From NCBI GenBank assembly GCA_041658185.1, contig JBBAAR010000013.1, forward strand, positions 3,648 through 67,647: a stretch of 64,000 nt of DNA. The letters run 5' to 3'. This stretch comes from UBA8919 sp041658185 (GTDB lineage Bacteria; Elusimicrobiota; UBA8919). The translations under genes were made by a program, and so were the position numbers. Under the pieces are notes generated by a model. The model was given only the letters and a program-made list of their open reading frames with translations, was not told where the DNA came from and did not search any database. Numbering within the stretch: position 1 is the first letter of the stretch; every line of letters begins with the position of its first letter. This document shows positions 51,857-60,205 of the stretch, piece after piece.

Positions 51857-52127
51857 TTATAATTTTTCGGCTATTTTTACTGCAACTTTTTTAGCGTGAG
51901 TTTTAATTTCATCTTCCGGCATTTCGTTTATTCCGAAAAGATTCCTGTCAAAATCGTAAAGTTTATCGACGATGATTACTTCCGGCTTAAACTCTAAGAA
52001 GATTTAAAACTCTTTCTCTAAGTTTTTTTTCAAATTTACTCTCGAATGTAGAGTAGATTTTACTAAGATTCCCATAGCTTTCTTTAATTTTCCCTTTGAC
52101 TCTTAATATTGTTTTATTCTTTTCCAT
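51857..52127 (-). pseudogene. frameshifted small gene upstream of arsM
   Basis: The ATG frame gives MEKNKTILRVKGKIKESYGN and stops after 46 residues (KLRERVLNLLRV). A different frame then continues with FKPEVIIVDKLYDFDRNLFG, INEMPEDEIKTHAKKVAVKI and stops just before arsM's ribosome-binding site. The two parts together would make about 86 residues. The second part reads like a real protein end, so one indel near the junction is likely. The family is not recognised; a tie to metal resistance is inferred from position. Confidence 0.55.
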
Positions 52128-52138
52128 ATTTTCCTGTT

Positions 52139-52420
52139 TTATTTTTGCGTCATTTCTTTCATCATAGGACCGAGCAGGTCTTTTACCATTTCTGCAAAGT
52201 CGCCGGATTTAATAAGAGAAATGCAGAATATTTTTTTCTCTTTTTCCCAGACAACAACAGCCATCTTGTCTCCTGCTTTAATACCTGCCTTCTTTCTTAA
52301 TTCTTTTGGAAGCACCATCTGTCCCCGGGCATCAATACTTATTAGCGACTCTACTTTGCAACATCCCATATTGCTGCTAATGGTCGGACAGCACGCCGCA
52401 ATATTTTTATCCCTTTTCAT
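52139..52420 (-). CDS. AbrB/SpoVT-type regulator with cysteine-rich N-terminus
   Basis: Start chosen at MKRDKNIAACCPTISSNMGC, with GGAGGTG before it. The swapped-hairpin DNA-binding fold follows: SLISIDARGQMVLPKELRKK, AGIKAGDKMAVVVWEKEKK. Length 93 residues. The extra Cys-Cys ends (ACCP, GCCK) are unusual and could bind As(III) or another thiophilic metal, making it a candidate sensor for the downstream arsM. A perfect palindrome (TCAGTA-TC-TACTGA) overlaps its promoter. Confidence 0.8.
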   Translation of the reverse strand: MKRDKNIAACCPTISSNMGCCKVESLISIDARGQMVLPKELRKKAGIKAGDKMAVVVWEKEKKIFCISLIKSGDFAEMVKDLLGPMMKEMTQK

Positions 52421-52470
52421 TTTCATCACCTCCGCATCATACATCTGATTAATCATAATAATCAGTTATT

Positions 52471-52514
52471 TCAGTATCTACTGATACTATAACAAAAAAG
52501 TAAAAACTTGTCAA
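52471..52514 (-). promoter_or_regulatory. abrB-like promoter with perfect palindrome
   Basis: TTGACA, 17-bp spacer, TATAGT on the minus strand. TCAGTATCTACTGA is a perfect 14-bp palindrome overlapping the start region and is a likely self-operator. Confidence 0.7.
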
Positions 52515-52595
52515 GTACTTTTTTTATTTTTAAAAATTTTATTTTTTGAGGTAAGGGGTTGGGTAAATTTTACCGACAAGGAATGATACTTCGTG

Positions 52596-53882
52596 TCACT
52601 TTTTTTCCCATTTGAGGAGTTCGGCGACTTTTGACAACGATGAGCCGTCTTTTATTTCTTTGCGGAGGCGGTTTTCCGTTTCCAAAACATTCATCGCGCG
52701 GTTTGTGAATTCCACAGCAACCTCTTTCGGAATAACCATAATTCCGTCATCATCGCCGACGAGCCAGTCGCCGGGCTGAATTCTTACGCCCGAAATTACA
52801 ATCGGAACATTTATTTCGCCAAAACCCTTTGGTTCGCCGGCTTGAGGTGTGATTAATGCTGCGAATGCGGGAAATTTTAATTTTTTAATATCCGCGGTGT
52901 CTCTTATCCCGCCGGATATCACAACGCCGGAGACCTTTTTGTTAATTGCGGAATTTGTCGCAAGTTCACCCCACACGGCAGGCGGAACGCCGCCGGCATC
53001 AATAACAATTACATCGCCTTCTTTTGCAACGTCTATCGCCTGGACCGGCTTGGCCCAATCGCCCGGATACGTCCTCACCGTTACCGCTGGACCGATCATT
53101 TTTACGTTAGGCGTTATGGGATAAATATTTTTTAGCGGAAGACCCCTGTGAAGCGCATCAGAAATATTTGCCGTTGAAACTTTTTTTAGAATATCTCTTA
53201 TATTTTTTTCCGACACCCGGCTGAAAAATTCCGACTTGATTTTTATTTTTCGGTTTATCGCTTTTTTGATTTTTTGCGTTTCTGATTCCGCATTTTTTGA
53301 TTTTGTGATGGCACCGCCGACGATTATTACTGAAGCGCCCGCTTTTACCGCATCAGCGGCATTTTCCGAATTTACCCCCCCGGCAATCGCAACCGGAATT
53401 TTAACCGCAGAAGATACTTTTTTCACTATATCAAATGAAATTTTTCCCTTCATCTGCTCGTCAATCGGAATATGAACATCAATGTAATCTGCACCCAATT
53501 TTTCTATTTCTTTCGCTCTTTTTACAGCATCCGGCACGCCCAATAAATCCACCATTATTTCGGCGCCGTAATTTTTAGCCGCTGAAACGGATTCTTTTAT
53601 GGTTTCATCGTCGGAAGTTCCCAAAACAGAAACTATATTAGCACCGGCTTTTGCGGCAATTTCAACCTCGGTCCGACCGACATCAGCGGTCTTCATATCG
53701 GCAACGATTTTTATGTGCGGAAATTTTTTTCTCAATTCACGGATACAGTTAAGCCCCTCGCTTTTTATTAACGGAGTCCCTGCTTCAAGCCAATCCGCTC
53801 CGCCCGCAACTGCTTCTTCGGCAAGTTTGAGTGCCCTTTTCAAATCAACAAAATCAAGTGCCACTTGTAAAATCGGTTTCAT
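52596..53882 (-). CDS. hexulose-6-phosphate synthase-like barrel fused to RraA-like domain
   Basis: Residues 1-210 follow the HPS/KGPDC barrel: LQVALDFVDLKRALKLAEEA, DWLEAGTPLIKSEGLNCIRE, VADMKTADVGRTEVEIAAKA, DYIDVHIPIDEQM, IAGGVNSENAADAVKAGAS. Residues 225-428 are RraA-like: SDALHRGLPLKNIYPI, GPAVTVRTYPGDWAKPVQAI, VIDAGGVPPAVWGELATNSA, VISGGIRDTADIKKL. Such HPS-RraA fusions are known mainly from archaea and make or use hexulose 6-phosphate (formaldehyde fixation or pentose supply). The RraA domain may be an aldolase. Confidence 0.85.
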   Translation of the reverse strand: MKPILQVALDFVDLKRALKLAEEAVAGGADWLEAGTPLIKSEGLNCIRELRKKFPHIKIVADMKTADVGRTEVEIAAKAGANIVSVLGTSDDETIKESVSAAKNYGAEIMVDLLGVPDAVKRAKEIEKLGADYIDVHIPIDEQMKGKISFDIVKKVSSAVKIPVAIAGGVNSENAADAVKAGASVIIVGGAITKSKNAESETQKIKKAINRKIKIKSEFFSRVSEKNIRDILKKVSTANISDALHRGLPLKNIYPITPNVKMIGPAVTVRTYPGDWAKPVQAIDVAKEGDVIVIDAGGVPPAVWGELATNSAINKKVSGVVISGGIRDTADIKKLKFPAFAALITPQAGEPKGFGEINVPIVISGVRIQPGDWLVGDDDGIMVIPKEVAVEFTNRAMNVLETENRLRKEIKDGSSLSKVAELLKWEKK

Positions 53883-53912
53883 TATTTTACCTCTCTTAAA
53901 TCACAGAACTAA

Positions 53913-53998
53913 AGCAAGAAATTTCTGAAGAGCCTTCCCGACGTTACGTCGGGATAGAATGAGTTCTACCGAGTGTCTCAAAGAAATTTGCTTGCAAG
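53913..53998. repeat. 85-bp imperfect palindrome between ogg2 and the HPS gene
   Basis: Outer arms AGCAAGAAATTTCT and AGAAATTTGCTTGC match with one gap. The inner TCCCGACGTTACGTCGGGA is a near-perfect palindrome around one T. It lies between two genes and would form a strong hairpin. Confidence 0.75.
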
Positions 53999-54003
53999 CG
54001 TTT

Positions 54004-54621
54004 TCATTTTAATATCTCTCCCGTTTTATACGACCATAAAGTCAAATCAAGTTCATCCATACCAATCCCGACTTTTTTTGAAAACTTTTTCATCTTATTT
54101 TCAATTTCAAGATAATTTCTGTCGCTTGCGTTTATCACTTTCATTTCTCTCAAGGCATTTAAAATGTGCTTATCAAGTATCGCATAATCCGAATAGCCGA
54201 TGTTTCTCAAGAAATGGCTTGCCTCTTTATATCCGATGCCTTTTATGTCTTTTGTCTCGGCAAAAAATTTTCTTAGCCCTTGCGGTGATTTTACGGAATT
54301 AAGCAATTTTTTCATTTTTAATCCGCAGATATTTTTCAAATAATTTCTTGTGTGAACGATATATCTTGCACGGACGTTGTAAAATCTGTGATTGCCTTTA
54401 AGTAAGTTTTTAATTCCTGTTTCATCAGCAGTTAAAATTTTAGCTTTTATAGCGGCGATTGATTTAAGCCCCATTTTTGCCGAGGCGTTTGCCGTTAAAA
54501 TGCAGAAACAGAGTTCTTCAAAAATTTCCTTGTCGGATTTGGGCGATTTGAACTCTAAAAGACGATTATTTATTTCCGATTTTTTGAGACGATGCCATTT
54601 TTTTAATTGTCTGATATTCAT
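54004..54621 (-). CDS. ogg2: Ogg2-type 8-oxoguanine DNA glycosylase/AP lyase
   Basis: A 205-residue HhH-GPD glycosylase: IFEELCFCILTANASAKMG, LLKGNHRFYNVRARYIVHTR, the helix-hairpin-helix DIKGIGYKEASHFLRNIG with the catalytic lysine, and DYAILDKHILNALREMKV with the aspartate. The end DELDLTLWSYKTGEILK is typical of the Ogg2 family. It removes 8-oxoguanine from DNA. It follows the PilZ-TPR gene by 4 bp. Confidence 0.92.
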   Translation of the reverse strand: MNIRQLKKWHRLKKSEINNRLLEFKSPKSDKEIFEELCFCILTANASAKMGLKSIAAIKAKILTADETGIKNLLKGNHRFYNVRARYIVHTRNYLKNICGLKMKKLLNSVKSPQGLRKFFAETKDIKGIGYKEASHFLRNIGYSDYAILDKHILNALREMKVINASDRNYLEIENKMKKFSKKVGIGMDELDLTLWSYKTGEILK

Positions 54622-54625
54622 ATTT

Positions 54626-56536
54626 TTACTTTATTTTTAAAATCCGCTTAAACTCCGGCAAATTTTTCATCTCATTAAACTCGTAGGAATTTTTTGCAAG
54701 TTCCCGGTAGGTTCTGTCTAATGATACGGCTTTATCCAATGCAGATAGTGCAGATGAGGTGTCGTCTTTAAGGGCATGAATTTGGGCAATATTGAAAATT
54801 ACTCTTGCCGATTGCGGGTTTATGTTAAGCGCTTCACGGTAGGCGTCAAGCGAGGCATCATAAAACGCCTTCTTTCTGTAAAGAAATCCGAGCCATTCAA
54901 ACGCCTCGGTAAAATCATTTTTTTTAGCAATCGCTTTTAAAAAATTTACAACCGCACCATCCGGCTCCGTTTCGTTTTTGACAATTCCCGTCTCAAAATA
55001 CTCAACCGCATTTTTGGAAAGATTTGCCCGGCTTAAAAATAAAATCGCGGTTTTGAAATTTCCTTTCAACCCAAAAACTTTTCCGATAGACAAATACGCC
55101 TCATCCGGCAATTTTAAATCAACGGATATGTCTAAAAACTCTTTCATTGCGGCGTCGTACTTTTTTTCTTTTTCGTAACAGATCCCGAGATAAACCTTCG
55201 CTAAGGATACATCGGTATTCCGCGATGTTAGAAACTTTGCTCTGATAAAATAATTTTTTGCGTCTTTGAGACGGTTGAGTTTCAGATTTATTTTCCCCAG
55301 TTCCAGAAGGGCCGTAAAATTGTCCAGATGTAATACAAGCACTTTTTTATACTCCCGTTCCGCGTTTGCATACATTCTCATTTTTGTATATGTCTGGGCA
55401 AGTTTAAGACGGACATCCGATTTTTTTGGCTCGTATTTCAGGACAATTTTATAGTTTTTGACTGCTGCTTCATATTCAGGAACTAAAAGTTTTTTTTCGG
55501 CATTTGTAAGTATACTTTCCGTGATTTTGTCTTTAAGGATATATATCCCCGCAACTATTAAAAAAAACAGAACGATAACCGACAAAACATTTTTTCGCTT
55601 TATTTTTACGGACATTTTTTTAGGCGCGGCGGAAAGCGGCGGTGTTTGGACAGACAAAGCAGAAGAGACAGCGATAATTCTTTCTTCAATTGGTGCGGCT
55701 TTTTCAATATTAGAAATAGCAGGTCGTATAATCGGAGTTTCAACCGGCGACGGCAAGGAAATTTCCGGTTTAGGAATTTCCGGTGTAATCGCAGGAATGA
55801 CCGAAGCGACTGAAGGAAGTCCCTGTGGGAGAAGTCCCGTAGGGATAACAACCGCATCGCTTTTTTTATCTAATGCTTCCTGTTTTTCTGGCATGAAAAT
55901 GGGAACGGTATCCATTTTCATTTCTTTTACAAATTCCACGGGAGGCGGCGAGATAATCGGCTTTTCCGATTTAACTACGGTAATTTTCACATCCAGCGGC
56001 GAGACATTTGTTTCCTCCGGTTTTTTTTCTTCAATAATCTGCTGCTTTATATCTGTTATAACTATTCCCGAAGTTTTCTCGTCGCTGGCGTGAACCTTTG
56101 CGGATTTTCCTTTTTTATCGCAAAGCGTTCCGAACATGCACTCTTCAAAACAGAAATTCTTATCACCCTCCGCACTTTTTTTACGGCATTTTTCATAGTC
56201 AAAGGATATAAGATTTAACATCTCCACAGTTGCTTCGTCAATTTCCGTAAAAGAAATTCCCGCGAGATATTGTCCGTCTATATTTTCAAGCCGTATTACT
56301 TTTCCTTTTATCTCAAATGGCTCAATACCGCGAAGACGGATATATAGAGAAAATGTGAAAAATTTCGGGAGCGGTTCGGAAATTGTAAGTCCGAGACCTC
56401 CGGCGGAAATGTCAACGATTTGTCCGACAATCGGGTCCTGATAAAAAGGCGGCGGGAAATGAACCTCAACCGGCTCAGCGATACCTTCTATAACGGCAAA
56501 TCTTTTATGTTTTCTCCTTTCTGATACATCAGCCAT
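54626..56536 (-). CDS. PilZ-domain protein with membrane helix and TPR repeats
   Basis: PilZ at residues 5-115: RRKHKRFAVIEG, VDISAGGLGLTISEPL, GKVIRLENIDGQYLAGISF, matching the RxxxR and D-x-S-x2-G c-di-GMP residues. A cysteine cluster follows (FCFEECMFGTLCDKKG). A Pro-rich linker includes LLPQGLPSVASVIP, encoded by a palindromic repeat. A membrane helix (VLSVIVLFFLIVAGIYIL) precedes 8-10 TPR-like units (YANAEREYKKVLVLHLDNFT). Total 636 residues. Probably a c-di-GMP-responsive envelope scaffold. Confidence 0.78.
   Translation of the reverse strand: MADVSERRKHKRFAVIEGIAEPVEVHFPPPFYQDPIVGQIVDISAGGLGLTISEPLPKFFTFSLYIRLRGIEPFEIKGKVIRLENIDGQYLAGISFTEIDEATVEMLNLISFDYEKCRKKSAEGDKNFCFEECMFGTLCDKKGKSAKVHASDEKTSGIVITDIKQQIIEEKKPEETNVSPLDVKITVVKSEKPIISPPPVEFVKEMKMDTVPIFMPEKQEALDKKSDAVVIPTGLLPQGLPSVASVIPAITPEIPKPEISLPSPVETPIIRPAISNIEKAAPIEERIIAVSSALSVQTPPLSAAPKKMSVKIKRKNVLSVIVLFFLIVAGIYILKDKITESILTNAEKKLLVPEYEAAVKNYKIVLKYEPKKSDVRLKLAQTYTKMRMYANAEREYKKVLVLHLDNFTALLELGKINLKLNRLKDAKNYFIRAKFLTSRNTDVSLAKVYLGICYEKEKKYDAAMKEFLDISVDLKLPDEAYLSIGKVFGLKGNFKTAILFLSRANLSKNAVEYFETGIVKNETEPDGAVVNFLKAIAKKNDFTEAFEWLGFLYRKKAFYDASLDAYREALNINPQSARVIFNIAQIHALKDDTSSALSALDKAVSLDRTYRELAKNSYEFNEMKNLPEFKRILKIK
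55806..55830 (+). repeat. Short palindromic repeat copy inside the PilZ gene
   Basis: The element starting GCGACTGAAGGAAGTCCCTG matches the waaA copy at 22 of 25 positions and falls in the Pro-rich linker. A second GTCCCGTAGGGA hairpin follows. Confidence 0.85.
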
Positions 56537-56544
56537 AGTTTTTT

Positions 56545-56587
56545 AGTATATAAATTTTGTTGACAAATGTCAAGATATTTGTAAAAT
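56545..56587. promoter_or_regulatory. divergent overlapping promoters sharing a TTGACA palindrome
   Basis: TTGACA-AA-TGTCAA supplies back-to-back -35 boxes. Minus: TTGACA, 17-bp spacer, TATACT for the PilZ gene. Plus: TTGACA, 16-bp spacer, TAAAAT for the radical SAM gene. Confidence 0.75.
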
Positions 56588-56619
56588 AACCATTGATAAA
56601 CGGATCTAATATGAAATAC

Positions 56620-57543
56620 ATTTTTGGACCTGTGCCGTCAAGAAGATTCGGACTTTCACTCGGCATTGATATAATCCCCCGCGGGGCGACCACAGGAAGT
56701 CCCCGTGGGACAAAATACTGCACGCTTGATTGCACCTACTGTCAGATAGGCAGGACGACAAATCTTACACTTCAAAGAAAAAAATATGTCGCCGTAAAAC
56801 CGGTCTTGGACGAATTAAAAAAAGTTTTGGAATCAAAAACTAAAATTGATTGCTTGACTTTTTCCGGAAGCGGAGAACCGACGCTTAATTCAAACATCGG
56901 CAGAATGATTTCCGAAATAAAAAAACTTGCAAAAATACCGGTAGTTGTCATCACAAACGGAACGCTGTTTCACAGACCGGATGTTCAAAATGATCTGCTT
57001 AAAGCGGATATTGTTGCGCCTTCTCTGGACGCTATTTTAAGTTTTCACGAAATAAACAGACCGCATAAATCACTTGACATAAAAAAAATAATTGACGGAC
57101 TTGTAAAGTTCAGAAAAATTTACAGAGGAAAAATCTGGCTGGAAGTAATGCTTGTAAAAAATGTTAATGATTCCGAGACGGAAATAGCGGCAATAAATAA
57201 AGCAATTAAAAAAATCAAGCCGGATAAAATTCATCTTAACACTGTTGTCAGACCGCCGGCGGAAACTTACGCCAAACCGATTGAACACGAGAAACTTCTT
57301 AAAATAAAAAAAATCTTCGGTAAAAGTTGTGAAATAATTTCCGGAGGCACAAAGAAAGGAATAAATCTAATTGGGACAAACGTCCCGCAAAGAATTTTGG
57401 AAATGCTTAAAAGAAGACCGATGCAAATTTCCGACCTTAATAAAACTCTCGGAGTTGACGGTAAAATTATTCGGAAAGAACTCTGGCTTTTAGAGAGAAA
57501 GAAAAAAATCGCCTTTCGAAACGGATGGTGGGTTTCAATCTGA
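56620..57543 (+). CDS. radical SAM protein with an inserted palindromic-repeat segment
   Basis: The only clear plus-strand gene in the window. Start chosen at MKYIFGPVPSRRFGLSLGID. The Fe4S4 motif is CTLDCTYCQIG. LTFSGSGEPTLNSNIGRMIS and VVITNGTLFHR follow, then EVMLVKNVNDSETE and a C-terminal winged-helix-like end. Length 307. About 11 residues (RGATTGSPRGT) split the expected IIP-xKxCTLDC segment and come from a 25-bp repeat. Function of this family is not settled. Promoter is shared back-to-back with the PilZ gene. Confidence 0.82.
   Translation: MFGPVPSRRFGLSLGIDIIPRGATTGSPRGTKYCTLDCTYCQIGRTTNLTLQRKKYVAVKPVLDELKKVLESKTKIDCLTFSGSGEPTLNSNIGRMISEIKKLAKIPVVVITNGTLFHRPDVQNDLLKADIVAPSLDAILSFHEINRPHKSLDIKKIIDGLVKFRKIYRGKIWLEVMLVKNVNDSETEIAAINKAIKKIKPDKIHLNTVVRPPAETYAKPIEHEKLLKIKKIFGKSCEIISGGTKKGINLIGTNVPQRILEMLKRRPMQISDLNKTLGVDGKIIRKELWLLERKKKIAFRNGWWVSI
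56686..56710 (+). repeat. Short palindromic repeat copy inside the radical SAM gene
   Basis: The element starting GCGACCACAGGAAGTCCCCG is 24 of 25 identical to the waaA copy. It encodes ATTGSPRG right before the Fe4S4 cysteines. Confidence 0.9.
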
Positions 57544-57549
57544 TTTCTC

Positions 57550-57642
57550 CGGAGGGGGAGAGATTTGAACTCTCGATACCACTATTAAGCGGTATAGCGG
57601 TTTAGCAAACCGCTTACTCAATTTTCTATCCCTATCTTCTCC
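57550..57642 (-). tRNA. tRNA-Ser (anticodon GCT), atypical 5' half
   Basis: The anticodon arm GCGGT-TTGCTAA-ACCGC, the long variable arm (TATACCGC, GTGGTATC) and the T arm GAGAG-TTCAAAT-CTCTC are all good, and total length is 93 nt. The acceptor has two A-C mismatches and the D arm has no visible stem or GG pair. It could be a damaged or pseudo-tRNA, or an attachment-site remnant where the 5' half was replaced. Confidence 0.6.
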
Positions 57643-57787
57643 GACGGTAAATTTCAAATCTGGTGTTTTTCTTAACCGCTGGTGCCAAATAGGTGTCAAT
57701 CAGACCCAAGTTAAACCCCCTACCGCTATTTCTCCCGGGCCGTCTGTACTTGCAGTTGATATAAAATTCTCCTTTCTCAGTAGAATT

Positions 57788-57815
57788 ATTATACTTTTTA
57801 AAAGTAAAAAATCAA
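57788..57815 (-). promoter_or_regulatory. promoter upstream of tRNA-Ser
   Basis: TTGATT, 16-bp spacer, TATAAT on the minus strand, about 140 bp before the tRNA. The leader between them holds no recognised gene. Confidence 0.5.
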
Positions 57816-57819
57816 GGAA

Positions 57820-57963
57820 TTATTTTTTCCCGAGTATTCTGAATACTTTCGTGCCGCACTCAGGGCACACGCCCTGTAACGCTCTTCTTCCACCCTTCAT
57901 CTCGATTTCCTTTCCGTCCTTTATCTCCACCTGCTTCTTGCATTTCATACATCTCCCTTCCAT
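57820..57963 (-). CDS. small DUF5679-like zinc-ribbon protein
   Basis: A 47-residue frame: MEGRCMKCKKQVEIKDGKEI, EMKGGRRALQGVCPECGTKV, FRILGKK. The two C-x2-C pairs and the spacing match the DUF5679 zinc ribbon. There is GGAGG ahead of the start. It is short but convincing because of the family pattern. Function unknown. Confidence 0.8.
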   Translation of the reverse strand: MEGRCMKCKKQVEIKDGKEIEMKGGRRALQGVCPECGTKVFRILGKK

Positions 57964-58011
57964 TTTACTAATCCTCCTTTTTGGCGATTTTTTTTGATTA
58001 AAAAATTCCCG

Positions 58012-58173
58012 TTATTTTTTTATTCTCATTACCCTTTCATTAAAATATAAAATTATAGTAACTATCAAACTATACCCGGCAAATATCAGCAATCTGTCGG
58101 TCTCAAAATAATTAAGAGCATAAAAACAAAGAATGATGAACAGAAACCAGAATAGATACTTAAGTTTTCCCAT
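58012..58173 (-). CDS. small membrane protein, unknown
   Basis: A 53-residue frame with two hydrophobic stretches: MGKLKYLFWFLFIILCFYAL and LLIFAGYSLIVTIILYF, then a basic end (NERVMRIKK). A TTGACA box about 35 bp upstream, with a weak -10 (TAAAAC), would give an almost leaderless mRNA. No family recognised. Confidence 0.45.
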   Translation of the reverse strand: MGKLKYLFWFLFIILCFYALNYFETDRLLIFAGYSLIVTIILYFNERVMRIKK

Positions 58174-58338
58174 ACAGGTTTTCAGTTTTACAATATCATT
58201 TCTCTTTTGTCAAGATTTTTCCACCATGTAGAGTAGAACTCTGGCGTAGTGGCTACAGGCTCTTCTTGGCTGTATCCGTCGTTTCCGACTTCGTGCCCGT
58301 TTAGATTCACCATACCCTATTTCCAAAATCCCCTCATC

Positions 58339-58371
58339 AAACCGTGCGTGAAGTTTTCCCTCACACGGCTT
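58339..58371 (-). ncRNA. group II intron domain V-like hairpin
   Basis: Minus strand: AAGCCGTGTGAGG, GAAA tetraloop, ACTTCACGCACGGTTT. The AGC triad, the GNRA loop and the bulge are the catalytic domain V pattern. It lies downstream of the maturase stop, as expected. Confidence 0.75.
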
Positions 58372-58415
58372 TCCGATAGCAATTCACCTAAAGCACTTCG
58401 GCATAGAGGACTTCA

Positions 58416-59711
58416 TTATTCGTGAACCACACGCCAATCGTAATATAGCCCAAGATTTCCATATAGGAAACTACTTGTGATTTCTTTCCAGCCATATCCG
58501 TCTTTGACTTGTCTTCGTCTAATAAATCCTCTAACTTTTATATCTGCATAACGCTTTATCTTGTTAAATACTCTCGCAGAGTTCCCTATCCGAAAGTAAT
58601 TTACCCACCCTCTTAATACAGGGTTGAGTTTCTCAACTACTTCCGAGACCTTAACAGGTCTGTTTCGTGTAATTTCTCTTATTTTGGCTCTTATCGTCTT
58701 CTGTGCTTTGACTGTTGGAAAGAAAAGGGCAAACTTTTTCATACTTTTCTTGTTTCGAGTTTTACGAAAACTGAAACCGAGAAAGTCAAAGTTTGTTTCC
58801 TCTGCTGAAATTATCCTTGTCTTTTTGCTGTTCAGTTCCAATCCCAGTTGTTTTAATTCACCCTCTAATAAATGTAGTGGCACTGTTGCACTTTTATTTG
58901 TTAGTATCAACAGGTCATCTGCGTATCTTATCAAGTGAGCATTCAGACCATTTCTTGCAGGATATTTTTTCATCTGCCAATTCTTATCAAGCACATTTAG
59001 ATAGATATTTGCCAAAAGCGGACTTATTACTCCGCCTTGAGGTGTGCCTGTTATCTGTCTGCGAGTTTTTCCTTCTTCCAACACTCCACATTTGAGCCAC
59101 TGTTTGATTAACCATAGAATTTGTTTGTCTACAATTCGCTGGGCTATCAATTTCAATAGTTCGCTGTGGGAAATGTTATTAAAGTAATCGGAAATATCCG
59201 CATCAATAACATTCACCAATCCCCAATTGAGAAATTTCACTACTTCTTTTACTGCTTGGTGTGTAGACCGCTTGGGTCTGAAACCATATGAGAAATATTG
59301 GAAATTCGCTTCAAAGATTGGCTCAATCACAATTTTAACTGCTGTTTGAACCACTCTGTCTTTTACCGTCGGTATTCCCAATGGTCTCTGGCTTCCGTCT
59401 GCCTTTGGTATCCAGACCCTTTTCACTGTTTGCGGTTGATAAGTTTTGCTGATTAACTCTTTTTGGAGTTGTTTCAGAAAACTTTCAGCCCCAGTTGCCT
59501 CAATCATTCCAATTGTCTCATCGTCTACACCACAAGCACCCTTGTTTGTCCTGACCTGTTTCCACGCCTCCTCAAGAATATCTAACCTGCATACTTTGTC
59601 ATACAGAGAGTAAAAACGAAATTTTCTTTCTGCCTTACTCTTTAAGTAAAGTTTTCGCTGAAGTTCCCGAACTTTGTTTAGAGTTGGTAGTTCCGATTTC
59701 ATCGTGAACAA
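58416..59711 (-). CDS. ltrA: group II intron reverse transcriptase/maturase
   Basis: A 431-residue protein: RPLGIPTVKDRVVQTAVKI, FSYGFRPKRSTHQAVKEV, NVIDADISDYFNNISH, GTPQGGVISPLLANIYLN, IRYADDLLILTNK (YADD active site), FDFLGFSFRKTRN, and the maturase part KLNPVLRGWVNYFRIGNSA. There is no C-terminal endonuclease domain. It copies the intron RNA into DNA and aids splicing. Confidence 0.95.
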   Translation of the reverse strand: MFTMKSELPTLNKVRELQRKLYLKSKAERKFRFYSLYDKVCRLDILEEAWKQVRTNKGACGVDDETIGMIEATGAESFLKQLQKELISKTYQPQTVKRVWIPKADGSQRPLGIPTVKDRVVQTAVKIVIEPIFEANFQYFSYGFRPKRSTHQAVKEVVKFLNWGLVNVIDADISDYFNNISHSELLKLIAQRIVDKQILWLIKQWLKCGVLEEGKTRRQITGTPQGGVISPLLANIYLNVLDKNWQMKKYPARNGLNAHLIRYADDLLILTNKSATVPLHLLEGELKQLGLELNSKKTRIISAEETNFDFLGFSFRKTRNKKSMKKFALFFPTVKAQKTIRAKIREITRNRPVKVSEVVEKLNPVLRGWVNYFRIGNSARVFNKIKRYADIKVRGFIRRRQVKDGYGWKEITSSFLYGNLGLYYDWRVVHE

Positions 59712-60205
59712 TCCCCTGTCCTTCCCTTCTTTGAAAACATTTGCTAAAGTTGAGTTCCTTCGCTCCGTCGAGGTTATGCTGTCCTTGACATCATCACTAC
59801 TATGAACTCATCCGACACCCTCTCAACTTATTGAACATTTCGGTTTTCCTTATAGTCCAGTAATTCTCTCTGATTTTATCAGAGGTTGAGTAGGGTCTCC
59901 CAAGTTTCCTCTCTTTTCTTTCCAAACGTGTCGCCCCTGATACCCCGAAGAAGATACTTGTCTCATCCTTATCTTAAAGACAAATATTGTTGATTTCCCA
60001 AGAATGTGAGATGGTCATCCTTCTCAAATTAACAAAAATTGACGAGGCTACACCTGGGTTCACACATATTACGACCCGCTTGTTCGCATCACCCTGCTTA
60101 TACAGGACTTTGTCGGACTGCTTGACAATTTTGGATTACTCCTTGTTGTCAGTCCCCTGCTTTGTGGCTGATAAGATTTTGCCACAACTGACACATTTCA
60201 GTCAG

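Larger units (their letters stand above)
58230..60200 (-). mobile_element. group II intron region (ends uncertain)
   Basis: It contains a reverse transcriptase/maturase, a domain V-like hairpin after it, and a structured GC-richer 5' region of about 500 nt before it (GGGAGACCC, GTCGGATGAGTTCATAGTAG). The exact 5' end is not fixed: GTGTC and GTGTG starts are both possible. The 3' end after domain V is also unclear. Confidence 0.55.

Noticed and set aside
57643..57780. Possible second tRNA or integrase end upstream of tRNA-Ser
   Set aside because: Some GC-rich blocks and a TTGGCACC-type stretch are present, but no cloverleaf or integrase motif could be read.
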